A model generated the notes under the pieces. It worked only from the letters and a program-made list of their open reading frames with translations. It searched no databases and was not told the origin of the DNA. From NCBI RefSeq assembly GCF_009730915.1, contig NC_052476.1, positions 21,309,257-21,373,256 on the forward strand: DNA of 64,000 bases, given 5' to 3'. How positions within the stretch are numbered: position 1 is the stretch's first letter; every line of letters begins with the position of its first letter. Both the position numbers and the translations under genes were made by a program. Positions 51,726 through 63,617 of the stretch are shown one piece after another. The DNA comes from Dioscorea cayenensis subsp. rotundata (taxonomy: Eukaryota; Streptophyta; Magnoliopsida; Dioscoreales; Dioscoreaceae).

Positions 51726-54700
51726 CTACTTTGAAGAAGTTGAAGCATGAGAACTCTCTCCCAATTTTGAAGGCCTAGGACTGATACCTTCCTTTCCACT
51801 GAGCCGAGGACTTTGTTCACGTCTCAGCTCACTAACACGAGGACTATATGCTTTATCAGAAAACCGGGGACTGTTAAGACCTATTGGTGTCGCTGTTGAA
51901 CTAGTTACTTTAGAGCTATTCATTCTTCGGATCTCGCCTCTGCCTCTAGTTACAATTTCATCCAATATCTCACCACTGCCGGCAAATGAACGACTACTCA
52001 ATGCCATGTCAATCTCCTGCAGATGAATCAAAAAGATACATTAAGAGTGATACACAAGTTTTCAAAATTAGGATGCGGTTTATCTTACAGTGGTCAGATG
52101 GAATGGCAGAGCCGGAGATTCTTCGTATTCAGCCGCATCCAAATCTGTGAGATGTGCTCCTTTGAAAAGCTTGGGAAGAACATACTGTCTAACAGGAACC
52201 AACAGCATGATCATCAGAGGGAAAAGAACTCCGGCCAGCGGAATCCATGTCATTCCAAAGCAAAACAGTAAATAAGCAGTCTGGAAAACAGTAAATGCAG
52301 TGATTGTCTTGAAAGGCACTGTCTCAACAAATGTTGCATGATACTCCTCCAGCACTCTGCAACAATGCCGCTTGTTAGAGAAATAACTACTAATCACATC
52401 GACATTGTGAAGACAAAAAAAGAGAGATTAACTAACTTGTATCGTCGACTTGGTGCGGTGAAAAGCAGTAGGATTCTTTCCCAGAATTGGTTGCCAGGCA
52501 GGCTTTCGATAGCCATGAACGCAAAGTAGCCCCATAGAACAGATGTTGGAATCATCTTAAGGACCGGCATTGCTGCAACACATCCTCCTACCATCAAGGC
52601 TTGCAAGAAGTTGCTTAAGCGTTGTTCCTTGACCTCCACAGGCAAAAGATCATCAATTTCCTTCTCAATATCAAACACTGATTCATCCACAGGTGCGTCG
52701 ATACTCCCCATGCTTGACGCCAATTGAATGGTTGAATCTTTCAGTTGATTCAATCCCTGCATGATATATAGCAGTGCTATACATTCAAAGCAGTTGTACA
52801 TTTGCAGATAATTCTAACTACAATTTACGTACTCGAGCAGCTGGCTGTTGGTATATGAGTGGAGTCTGTATTTGCTGATATGCTTCTTGCATATTACCAT
52901 ATAGTTGTCCTAAACTTGAATTCTGATTCATGCTTTTGCGCGCTGTAGCCACTAAACGGTTACGGAGAAGCTGCACAAAGTTTGTGTTTGCTTTGTAACT
53001 TTTTAGCACATAAAGCATGTGAAATTTCCCCCAATTCAACTGTTTACCTGATGCTTTAAGGTGGCCAAGCTTTTTGTGTGCATTGGAGATTGAGGTATGA
53101 CACCATTTGCCGGGGGAATTCCAATCAGACCACATAACAATGTCTGCAAATGAAGTAATGTTACTGAAAACAGTGAGCTTTGTTGATGAAAAGATTGAAG
53201 GATAAGAGAGTACCAAGAATCCTAAAATAAGTAGATCATAATGAAATGAAGGAGGCTTCCTCAAATTGAACTCTTTCTGCTGAGCAAGCTGAGATGCAAC
53301 ACTGTGATCAAAGTAATACAGGACAGCTATCATTGTCGCCGGAATAAAAGCTCCGATTATGTAGAGAAATGGCACATTTAACATTTCCTGCAGATACATA
53401 TACAAAGAGCGTGATTCTTTAAATTTTGTATTCAATTCATACAAATTTCTTTTTTTTTTTTTACTTGCCTTGATTACTGTCCAGTTTTTGTATGCACCCG
53501 GAGACCAAGGATTCGGGCTGAAAAGACGGCGAGGGATCCCCTTTGGCACACTATTGCCGGGCATGTATGAAACACCAGTCCATACAAGAATCATCAATGG
53601 CACTCCATAATCCGCAATAAAACCACGAAGACAACCTGCAAGATTATGTTGGCAAATGTTCGAAGAATTTCTTTTGCCAGCAAGAATTTCTATTTAATTG
53701 CTAAAAGAGTCATTCTTACCAGTTCCATATCGCCACGATCGAGCTTTACGGCTTTTTAGTCCAGTCAGTAGAAGACCAAATGACAGAACAAGTGCAAACA
53801 TTCCATTAGAAAACCTCCAAGATGGAATAAACTGTAATGCCTTTGGATTTTCTCTTTCGGGAATACGAAATTCATCAACTAGTCCCTACAAAATCCATTC
53901 CATATACATCATTATTTATCAACAAGCCAATACGCTTAAATTTCAACTGAATGCTTACTTTTATAGCTTGCTGCATGAATAACATTGCAATCAGAAGACC
54001 AAACAACTCTCCAGCAACACGAGTAAATCTATTGATAAGAGAACATGCTCCAAGAATTGCCAGTAAAAACAGCAAAAATGCAGTCCAAACACACACCCTA
54101 TGAACAAAGAACAAAACAATATAAAAACCAATGCAGATAAAGATAATTTTGATCTTTTGTTGATCTTTTCATTGGAAGAGATTTGAACCTACCATCCAGT
54201 CCATGCCAAGAACAACTTTGGACCCAAATCAGCTCTATCTTTCACAAAATTAAACAGAAATGTATACATAAGCACCGTCGGTTCGGCAACTCCAAGAATC
54301 AGTAAAGGTTGACCACCAACAAGTGAATGTATGATCCCACAAATTGCAGTGGATGCCAATGTTTGAACAGCAGTAAGAACTCCATCTACCAAAAACCATA
54401 ACTAACTTGAATTAAAAGCTAGAAAAATACTGAAATTTCACAATCTCACAAGTGATTCCTTTTTTCTCATTACCTGTATCTCTCTCCAATTGTTCTCCAA
54501 AGGAAATCACCGGAATTGCCGATGCGAAGAAAATGTATGTGGTGGGAGCCAAAATCCTGTCATTAGAACTCCATCAACCAACTGATAAATCTCAAGAAAT
54601 CAAAATGCAAACTTGTTAAGAGAAAACATCAATGAGATTTCACCTGATTCCTGCTCGGAAACCACCAGACCAATCCTGCTTATAACATCTCAATCTTCCT

Positions 54701-54759
54701 TCAAGATCATTTTTGATACCACGAAAAGGAACAAATGTTTCCTCCAAATTCATGTTCAT
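51726..54759 (-). CDS. BOR: Borate exporter, BOR family (SLC4-like anion transporter)
   Basis: BOR proteins export borate across the plasma membrane for xylem loading or boron-toxicity tolerance. Twelve exons: 54759-54644, 54556-54474, 54385-54193, 54097-53959, 53885-53720, 53635-53469, 53387-53214, 53143-53048, 52970-52833, 52756-52437, 52356-52089, 52016-51726. They total 2151 bases (716 residues). The sequence is close to BOR1: [94 protein letters not shown] and a long cytosolic Ser-rich tail with repeated SPR motifs. About ten membrane spans fit. Intron 6 starts GC (AAG|GCAAGT). Two in-frame Mets (54759, 54753) are possible starts; the upstream one is used. The upstream leader has AUG-stop repeats, suggesting translational control. 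Confidence 0.95.
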
Positions 54760-55168
54760 TCAATCTAAAAAAACTCTATATGCAGTTCCAGATTTGATAC
54801 CAAAAAACAGAGACTACATGATCTAGACACTACTGTAATGCTCTGATATTATTCAAGTAAACTATAAACAATGCTGTGATACATAAAAATCAATCAAATA
54901 TATGAGAAAAAATGAACAGAAAAACATGTCAAGAAAGCAGCTTTACATGGTTTGAGAGGAAGAAAAGTTGAAGATCTCAAAGGGACAATAAAAGATGAGA
55001 ATGAAAAAACATGTAAAGAAAGCAGCATTACATGGTTTGAGAGGAAGAAAAGTTGGAAAATCTCAAAGGGACAATGAAAGATGAGAATGAAAGACAGTAT
55101 TACATGGTTTGAGAGGAACAAAAGTTGAAGATCTCAAAGGGACAATGAAAGAAGAGAATGAATGGGAG
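54760..55168 (-). promoter_or_regulatory. Presumed long 5' leader of BOR with several uORFs
   Basis: If transcription starts 25-30 bases after the TATA-like box at 55169-55175, the leader is about 380 bases. On the sense strand it contains three ATGTAA elements, an ATGTAG at 54819-54814 nearest the coding start, and several uORFs of roughly 10-20 codons (for example from 55012 and 54927). Such a leader should strongly limit initiation at the main ATG. A leader intron has not been excluded. Confidence 0.55.
54925..55165 (-). promoter_or_regulatory. Three-copy leader repeat, each unit with an ATGTAA mini-uORF
   Basis: Units lie at about 54925-55009, 55010-55093 and 55094-55165 (85, 84 and 72 bases). 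All share, on the BOR sense strand, the identical 17-base block CCTCTCAAACCATGTAA, with ATGTAA at 54948-54943, 55033-55028 and 55105-55100. The rest of each unit is similar but has diverged ('agatctcaaagggacaat' on the + strand is common to two of them). AUG immediately followed by a stop is known from the Arabidopsis NIP5;1 leader as a boron-dependent ribosome-stalling element, and BOR1 leader uORFs mediate boron-dependent repression. That the same happens here is inference. Confidence 0.7.
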
Positions 55169-55175
55169 TATATAT
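55169..55175 (-). promoter_or_regulatory. TATA-like box of the BOR gene
   Basis: The sense strand reads CATATATACTCCC just upstream of the leader repeats. It is the only TATA-like sequence that would put all three repeat units inside the transcript. Position and spacing are the only evidence. Confidence 0.4.
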
Positions 55176-56993
55176 GAAGGCAAAAAAAAAAGGTATGATG
55201 AGTAAGCATCAATGTGAGTGCTTAAAAAGCAAAAACATGTTCAATAATGGCAGTTAGTGTCAACTGAATATAGAAAACAAGAAGAAGAAGATGAAGATGA
55301 AGAAGCAGAAGAAGAAGAGAAGGGCAAAACAGTAACACAAAGTGGATAATGAAGAGAGTGTTGCCAGTCCATACCAAGCTGGCTGGCCACTGGAAGTAAC
55401 ACTGTAGCTTCTGTACATTTTTATATTTTTATTAATTAATTTTATTATTATTATTATGGGTTGTGTGTATCATAAAAACAGCAACATTGTCTGGAATCTG
55501 AGTTTGAAAAAGTCAAAGAAATGCATGGATTGGCCATGTTGCATCTATGTTACTTCAGTCTTGATATTTTCATTTTCTGTATGGTTTGATTGTTTCTGAA
55601 TGTCTTTTTATGTTTTTTCAGTTAGTTGTAGCAATCAGATTGTGACTCTGATTTTGCCTTGTTTTTCATGCACATTTGATGTTTCATTGCAGAAAATAGT
55701 AAGAAATTGAATTGAATATGTTAATATCTCTTTCAACCTGTATCTTTGATTGGGGTAAGAAAATTGTGAAATCAAATAAATATCTTTCAAGTTTATATAT
55801 ATATATATATTTTTAATAAGAACTAACTGTGAAAAAAAAAAACGAAAAGATCAATCTGATAATGGTCAAGTGCTTTGAAACAAAACTCTTTTTTGTTTTG
55901 TTTTATTTAAACTTAAGTTTCAATCATAAGTAGTAGAATGGAAACAATAGGACACCCACCACCACTCCCCTTCATGAACTCAAAGTTGGTGCATGAAAAC
56001 AGCTGTTAGTTAATATGATATTCATGACCAACTTTCATAATTGATCAACTTAGGTAAGCAATATATATATATATATATATATACAATCAAAAGGAAAAAA
56101 GAAAAATATAAAGTTCTTTGTTTTTGCTGCATTAAAAATTATAAAGGACTTGCAGATGATTGATATAGTGGAACAAACATGCAGATATTTTAAGTTAACA
56201 TATCTCCTTTGGACTTTCCAGCAACAAGTTAGTCTAAAGTTCTAAACTAAACAAGAATCATTAGAGAAAAAAGGAAGATGCAATGCATTATTGACAAGAA
56301 TTATTCATCAAAGTACAATGCATGAAAATTATGAGCGGTTTTCTCGGCAATTTGGACATTTAACCTAATTTATATAACGATTGCTTCAACTCTTATCATC
56401 TTCCGGTGAAATGAACCAAAAGAAAAGACTTATATGTTCGTAGAATCACCGATGCTGACTATTAATTACTCTAATACGCTCCTTCTTGATATGTGTTAGT
56501 CTATTTTGAAGTTTAATAAAAATCTATACTTACTTTATTGATGCGGTACTATTAGTTACTTTAATATGTACGAATTATGAAAAAAAAACAATATGAATCA
56601 GATTTGATGAACAGGATTATCATCAAATCTCTGTTTCATGGAACTCCACAATAGTAAACCACTCCAAATTTCATAGAAAAAGTATCAAGTACTGATTCTT
56701 TAAATATGCAGAGAATGAAGCCAAGCAATTTCATCATAACAATTCCACTGCCACTTCATAGTACAACTTTATTCTTATAGTTTTTAGTAAGTAGTACATA
56801 TAATTCAAAACAAAATTATTACCATTAAAGTTTCTCAATAAGTTTAATCAAATTCTTCACATTAATTATGATGATGATCATTGACAAGAAAGTAAGACCA
56901 TTTTAATTTTCTTTTTGATTTCTGTGAACTCAACAAAACAAGCTCAGTGTGACTGACCATTGTAATGTAACAGTGTGTAAATATAAGAGAGCA
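55176..56993. other. Intergenic, BOR upstream and GDSL 3' flank
   Basis: This contains a purine-rich GAA/GAT run near 55278-55320, TA runs at about 55796-55810 and 56061-56083, and otherwise AT-rich sequence. From about 56880 it is the 3' UTR of the GDSL gene. No gene or transposon is recognised. Confidence 0.5.
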
Positions 56994-58445
56994 TTAGGCA
57001 TTGCAGAAGTAGTCAAACTTAAGAGCGGGTTTCGAGTAATCGGTAGAGAGAATCTTAGCTGCGACTATGGCGTTGGCTGCCTCGGTGTAGTGAACTCCAT
57101 CCCAGCTTATATACTTTGATCCATCGGCGCATGCCTGAGCAGTCGAACTGCCACATTGATTGTTCAGATCATAGTTATAAGGAGGCCCGCCTAAGCCACA
57201 ACAAGCCATCACCGGACTCGCAAATCCTGATAAAACCACAACAGACGGTGAGAATTAAAAGTATAAACAAACACAAAGACCTTTTACAAATCAGTAATGT
57301 ATTTCGCTCACCGTATTTAGTATAATTAGCAACAAGGTCATACTTGATCGAAAATATATCATTGTAGACAATTGTGACATTGTTCAAATTCGAACTCAAA
57401 TTATCACACAGAGCACTCAACCTACAGTTGAATTCTCGAGCCGCATTGTTAAGTGTTTTAAGGCAACCATACTGATCGATATCACTGTCGTCTTTTCTTG
57501 GCAATGCGAGTTTCTGAGGCAAACAGCCTAAAGGGCCAGTATTGTGCACCCAAAAATTCTTCGCGCCGTTGTCATACAGAGTCTGAGATCATTACAAATA
57601 GTCTCACTTTCATTGGCTAATTAAATAAATATTGGTCTGAACATATAATCATAAATGGAGGGAAAAAAATCACCTTGATTGCAGATTCAATTTCGGAAAG
57701 GATGAGTGGTATTCTTTCAATAACTTCGTCGTAAGTTTTGTTTGAAGAAAAGGCACCGGCGAGATCGTTTTGGCCGATGTCTATAGTATAGAGTGCATTA
57801 TTGAAAACCATGCTCATCAACCAAACCTTTTGAACCTAGAGGTCATGATACTTTTGGATTAATATTTCAGTGCTATAAATTTAGCATCATGATCAATAAT
57901 CGCATAAAAGCATCAAAAGATTTCTTTAATTCTGAACCCAATTTTCATTAAAAAAAAATGTCACAATAACTCAATGTCTCAATCCAGTGCTATAAATTAT
58001 AAATTCAGTATTGTGATAATTCACAAATACAATACATTTCAAATGAAATTAACTGCTGGCAATTCTCAGAAAAAAAAATTACTATTCTTAAGAATTGATA
58101 ATTTTGGATCAAAATTTCATAGAAAATGTTACAGTAAGTCTTGTTTATTCACAATCTCAGTGCAAATTGAATGCTGTTAATTGTCAGTAAAATTATTCAT
58201 AAATTAATCAACATCAAAACTGCAGGAATAAATTAATGTATAACTTGCTCAGAGATTAAACTGCAATTAAGATGAGATTAAATAATCATTAAAGCAGAAG
58301 CACCTTGAGCAATGAGTTGTAAAGATTTGGATTTGAAGTGAATGAACTGGTGAATTTGAATGTAAAGATTAAATGGAGTGTTTCTTGGTAATGTTGATGA
58401 ACCAGAGATGGCAAAGTTTGCTCCATTACTAAAGTCTGAACCCAA

Positions 58446-58958
58446 TGTTGGAGAGATTGATCAGATCCCAATGAATCAAGTGGTGCACACTGCTGCTGCT
58501 GCAGGTTGTCTCCAGAAATACAGGGATGGTGTGCCTCATATCGGGATTCAATACAAGTGATGTGTGAATGTTGTTTAACTGGTTGCACTTGGTTGTAATG
58601 CATCTGGGGATGCTTAATTACTTCTGTTATAATGTTTGTTTGTAATGTTTGGCTATTTTGAATATTCTCTAGCTATGTACTGTATAACCATGAAGGTTGG
58701 TCGGCCAGGTGTTTGTATTAATGCCTGGTGCTTAATTGAATGAAATATGAGAGTTATTTTGGTGATCTCCATTGCTTCTTCTCTTCAGTTTTTCTTTGGT
58801 TTAGTTGTATGTTTGAATGGTGATTATATTCAGTGAGAAACACAAGTGACCATTGTCAAGCTTCCCTCACATTCTTAGCACCATTCTTACAAACAGAGTG
58901 CTTGTCTTCATAACTAAGTGTGCAGCCTTGTCATTGTTCTGGTAATCCGATCCTAACA
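58446..58958 (+). repeat. 5' LTR of the copia element
   Basis: This 513-base terminal repeat matches 63011-63526 nearly throughout and begins TG and ends CA, as in copia LTRs. Confidence 0.93.
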
Positions 58959-58959
58959 G

Positions 58960-58971
58960 TGGTATCAGAGA
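58960..58971 (+). other. Primer binding site of the copia element
   Basis: The sequence TGGTATCAGAG one base after the 5' LTR is the usual initiator-tRNA-Met primer site of plant copia elements. Confidence 0.85.
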
Positions 58972-58994
58972 CTTGTCACTGAATCTGGGAGAAG

Positions 58995-59860
58995 ATGTCT
59001 TGCTCCTCCTCAGCAAAGGATGCCGATGTACCCTATTTCAAAGGTGAGAACTATAACCTTTGGGCATTGATGATGAAAACCATGTTTAGATCGAAAGATC
59101 TATGGAAATTGGTGGAGAAGGGATTCAGTGAAGAAGGTGATGCTACCAGAATCAATGATAGCCTCAAGAAAGATGCTAAAGCTATGTATCTAATCCAACG
59201 TGCACTTGACTCAAGGATATTAGTAAGGATCTCTGAAGCCAAGACAGCTAAGGAGGCTTGGGATATTATTAAAACAGAGTTCCAGGGAGACTCAGACAAC
59301 TCAAACATCCAGCTTCATGCCCTTCAGAGAGAGTTTGATGCTGTCAAAATGAAGCAAGGTGAGTCTGTGCAGGATTTTGTGAGCAGGGTATTAGATATTG
59401 TATACCAAATAAGAGTCTTGAAGCAAGACCTCCCTCAAAAGGCTGTTGTTTCCAAAATTCTCAGAAGTTTGACTCCCAGATTCTCACAGGCTGTTCACTC
59501 GATCATAGAAGCAAAGGATTTGAATACAATCTCAGTTGAGCAGTTGAGTGGCTCACTGAAAAATCATGAAGCTATACTAAACATTGAAGGGAATCATCAT
59601 GAAGGTGAGAAGGCATTGTATGCAGGCAGAGGAGGTGCTCATACTTCTGAGCATCCAAACAGAGGGAGAGGTAGAGGCCGTGGCTTCTCTCCCAGAGGAA
59701 GAGGGCGTGGGCGCGGCAGAAGCAGTGACCCAGTTCGCACTGAACCAGGATTCTCTGCAGAATTTAACAAATCCCATAAGGGAGTACAATGCTTTGTATG
59801 TAAGAAGTTCGGGCATGTAAAAAGCCCAATGCTTTGGTATAGAAACGCGAGAAGCTAATG
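58995..59860 (+). other. gag region of the copia element (fossil)
   Basis: The capsid-type UBN2 domain is recognisable (YFKGENYNLWALMMKTMF; VSKILRSLTPRF), followed by an Arg/Gly-rich stretch and a zinc knuckle (CFVCKKFGHV). It is part of a broken element. Confidence 0.85.
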
Positions 59861-62800
59861 TTGTGAAAGAAGACAAGGCAAAGGGAAGGAGAAGAAGTGG
59901 CATTTATGGCAATCAATGAAGAACCGAAACAAGGTGGAGGACTATGGCTAATTAGACGAGTGGATGCTCAAACCACATGTCGGGAGAAAGAAGCTCGTTC
60001 GGAGCATTGCCACGACACCAAGACATTCCATCAAAGTCGGGGATGGAAAAAGCTCTCAAAGTTGAAGGTATCGGCAAAGTGTCTCTCTGTTCAGCGGAGG
60101 TAAAATTACAAGCTTAAATGATGTTCAGTATGTACCAAGTTTAACTCACAATTTGTTGAGTGTTGGTCAAATGATGGATGCTGGTTTCGACATTGAGTTC
60201 ACCAAAGGGGTTTGCAAAATCAGGGAAACTGAAACTAAGGCACAGGTAGCTCGGGTGGCGATGACTTCTAACAGGCTCTTTCCTTTAGAAGCTAATGATG
60301 TTGACTTTGCCAACTTAGCACAAGGAGAAGATGATGCCTCTGATCTCTGGCATAAGAGATATGGGCACATAAATGTAAAGAAGCTGAAATACATATCGAA
60401 CAAGAGCGGTATGCGGGTTGCGAAGATTACATGTGTGAGTTCATGTGAAGCATGCTCACGGGGAAAGCAAGCTCGTTACGTGTTTCCCAAAGGCCAAAGC
60501 AAAAGCGTGCAACTGCACCTCTTGAGTTGATTCACGGCGACCTTGAGGCCCAATCGGAGCAACGTCCATCGGGAGGTAACTCTTACTTTCTTCTATTGAC
60601 TGACGACTACTCCAGATACAGCTGGGTGTATTTCATGCACCGGAAATCAGATACATTCCAGCTCTTCAAGCAGTTTAAGCTCTTGGTGGAAGCGAGTTCT
60701 CATTTCAAGTCAAGGTTTTTGCGTAGCGATCGCGGAGGGAATTTACATCCAATGAATTTGAAGCTTTTCCGCCATCTCGCGGAGTGCACCACCAACTGTC
60801 GACTCCACGGACCCCTCGGCAAAAGCAGGCGTCGCCCGAACGCAAAGAAACGAAGCAGTGACGGAGATGGCTCGTACCATGCTAAAGGAGAAGAAGATGC
60901 CTTCGAGTCTCGGGCGAGGCGGTGGCGGCGCGGTGTACATCCTTAATCGGTCGACAACATCGGGCGGTAAAGCTTGAACTCCGTTTGAAGCTTTGACCGT
61001 GAGAAGCCCTCCATTGACCATTTTCGAGTTTTTTTGGTCGCTTGGTGTATATGCTCGTTGATCAATGAAGCGGACCAAATTTGGCGCCAAAACCCGACCC
61101 GAGTCTTGATTGGTTCTCGCGATCGTTCGAAAGCCTATCGGATCATGGATCCAGATTGAAACGCGTACGTCGGCGAGATCTCCGGTTCTTTGAAGAGAAA
61201 AGGCTGGGATTGGTCGGGGATGTCTTGACTCAGGTGCCTCGATCTATGCACCCTTGCGTGAGGAGGGATGACATCCCTTGCAGAGATATGGTGATATCTC
61301 CACCGTTCGATCGAGGCGATGAGCGGATGGATTCACATCGAAGGTCTTCTCTAATCTCGAAGAAGATGAATTGGTGGCCGGAGAAGGCGGTGGCGGTCCG
61401 GCGAGGGTATAGAAATCTCGTCGATCTCTATAGTTCCCGCTCTCTTGCTCTTTTTCATGGGGATCCGAGCATCTTATGGAAGAAGCTGCAGGGGGAGTGA
61501 AGAGTGGGTTGCGGCCATGAAAGAAGAGATGAATGCAATTACAAAGAATCAAACTTGGCATCTGACCTCTCTTCCAGATGGAAAGAAAGCAATAGGACTT
61601 AAATGGATTTTTAAGTCAAAATTTAATCCTGACGGCACCCTACTGAAAAGGAAAGCTCGTATTGTGGCTAAAGGTTACTCTCGTGAGAAGGAATTGATTC
61701 GAAGAGGTGTTCTCTCCAGTCACTCGAATGGAGACCGTCCGTTTGTTCTTATCCATTGGAGCACAAAAGGAATGGAAAATCTATCAGTTGGATGTAAAAT
61801 CCGCATTTTTAAATGGAGATCTCATGGAAGAAGTATATGTTCTTCAACCAGAGGGGTTCATTGTAAATGAAAAGGAGCAAGAAGTGTATCGACTCCATAA
61901 AGCTCTATCGGTCTCACGTCAAGCACCCCGGGCTGGTATGAGTCGTATTGACTCTCACTTCTCTCAATTGGGTTTCACCCGGAGTAGTAATGAACCTCAC
62001 CGTATACTCCAAGATGCGGGGTAGATTCGATACTCTTTTACTTTGCATCGTTGATGATATTCTATACATGGGAGTCGTCGATGGAGTCTTTGAATAACTT
62101 CAAAGAGAATATGATGAAAACATTTGAAATGACTGATATGGGGCCAATGAGGTTCTTTCTCGGCTTGGAAGTGATACAGAGGAAAGGATTTGTTTTCATG
62201 TCACAGAAGAAGTATGCAAGGGATCTCTTGTTCAGTTCAGGGATGCAAAAATTGCAAAGAGTTGATACTCCCAATGAATTCAAATGAAAGCTCTGTCTTC
62301 GAGGACAACTCCGAGAAAAGCAGATACACGAGATATAGGAAATTAGTCGGTGCTACTGCTTTTACCTCACCCATTCTCGACCCGATATCATGTTTCTTTG
62401 TTTCAATGGTTGCTCGGTACATGCATTCACCGAGTGTGCATCATTTAAGGGCGATGAAAAGCGAATCCTTCGATATGTTAAAGGAACAATCGGGTTTGGG
62501 ATTCATTACAAGAAGGGAGAAAACTTCAAATTGTTGGGTTACTCCGACAGCGACTGGGGAGGATCTCAAGATGACCGGAAAAAGCACCACGAGGGTGGGC
62601 ATTCTCCCTTAGCTCAGTGTTATAGCTTGGTGTTTCGAGAAGCGGTCCATCACTTGCTCATCAAGCACAGGCGAGTACATCTCATTGGCTGCGCACTGCG
62701 AGGCTGTTTGGCTTCGTCGTCTACTTGAGGATCTCAATGAGAAGCAGGAAGACTCTAACATCATTCTCTGTGATAACTCATCGACTCTCTCCATTGCCAG

Positions 62801-63010
62801 AATCCCACTCACCGCAGGCCCGAGACTAAACACATTGATACCCGCTTCCATTTTATTCGTGATCTTATAAAAGATGAGTTAATTAATGTGAAGCATTGTG
62901 GAGCGAAGATCGGGTTAGGCGGATGTGTTTACAAAGGCTTTGCCCAAAAGCAAGTTCAGCTCATTCACTGAGAAGCTAGGAATTGGTGAATTATCTGATC
63001 AAGGGGAGTA
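59861..63010 (+). other. pol region of the copia element (fossil)
   Basis: Landmarks in order are a GAG-pre-integrase segment (DLWHKRYGHINVKKL, near 60345), an integrase core (FLLLTDDYSRYSWVYFMHRK, near 60590), reverse transcriptase (GLKWIFKSKFNPDGTLLKRK, near 61600) and an RNase H end (AVWLRRLLEDLNEKQ, near 62700). A purine tract (about 63001-63010) precedes the 3' LTR. The region does not read as one open frame. Confidence 0.85.
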
Positions 63011-63526
63011 TGTTGGAGAGATTGATCGGATCCCAATGAATCAAGTGGTGCACAACTACTGCTGCTCGCAGGTTGTCTCGAATCTGAGGGATGGTGTGCC
63101 TCATATCGGGATTCAATACAAGTGATGTGTGAATGTTGTTTAACTGGTTGCACTTGGTTGTAATGCATCGGGGATGCTTAATTACTACAGTTATAATGTT
63201 TGTTTGTAATGTTTGGCTATTTTTGAATATTCTCTAGCTATGTCTTGTATAACCATGAAGGTTGGTCGGCCGGTGTTTGTATTAATGCACAGTGCTTAAT
63301 TGAATGAAATATGAGAGTTATTTTTGGTGATCTCCATTGCTTCTTCTCTTCGAGTTTTTTCTTTGGTTTAGTTGTATGTTTGAATGGTGATTATATTCAG
63401 TGAGAAACACAAGTGACCATTGTCAAGCTTCCTCACATTCTTAGCACCATTCTTACAAAAGCAGAGTGCTTGTCTTCATAACTAAGTGTGCAGCCTTGTC
63501 ATTGTTCTGGTAATCCGATCCTAACA
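63011..63526 (+). repeat. 3' LTR of the copia element
   Basis: This 516-base partner of the 5' LTR is directly followed by the second copy of the target duplication CCCAA at 63527. Confidence 0.93.
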
Positions 63527-63575
63527 CCCAATGCCTCCATATATGCACTTAAATAACTCCTATTCAAGCTTTCAC

Positions 63576-63617
<42 letters not shown>

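Larger units (their letters stand above)
58446..63526 (+). mobile_element. Ty1-copia LTR retrotransposon, broken copy
   Basis: The element is 5081 bases, framed by a 5-base target duplication CCCAA (58441-58445 and 63527-63531). The LTRs start TGTTGG and end TAACA (58446-58958 and 63011-63526). A tRNA-Met-type primer site follows the 5' LTR, and a purine tract precedes the 3' LTR. Parts appear in copia order: gag with a CCHC knuckle, GAG-pre-integrase, integrase core, reverse transcriptase and RNase H. The coding region is broken, with roughly ten interruptions. The LTRs differ by about 4-5% by eye, suggesting insertion within the last few million years, or younger if some differences are sequencing errors. 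It sits antisense in the GDSL exon. Confidence 0.92.
56994..63575 (-). pseudogene. GDSL esterase/lipase, 3' part; coding exon split by a retrotransposon
   Basis: This is a plant GDSL-type secreted esterase/lipase. Visible exons are 63575-63527 plus 58445-58304 (one exon, now split), 57835-57674, 57582-57312 and 57226-56994. The first exon, with signal peptide and GDS serine, must lie beyond the window. Recognisable segments are YLSAYMEALGSDFSNGANFA across the insertion site, ALYTIDIGQNDLAGAF, GAKNFWVHNTGPLGCLPQKL, CCGLGGPPYNYD and the catalytic Asp-His in WDGVHYTEAAN. The exon phases are consistent once the 5-base target duplication (CCCAA) is counted once. The exon at 57674-57835 also has one extra base near 57801 (CAATAATGCACTC). 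With a 5.1 kb element in a coding exon this allele should be null. Confidence 0.88.

Noticed and set aside
54894-55121. Repetitive 75-residue frame in the BOR leader
   Set aside because: It has no ATG start and only reflects the tandem leader repeats; the AUG-stop elements are the meaningful part.
60743-61561. Minus-strand frames inside the copia element
   Set aside because: They run antisense to the pol region and show no independent domain.
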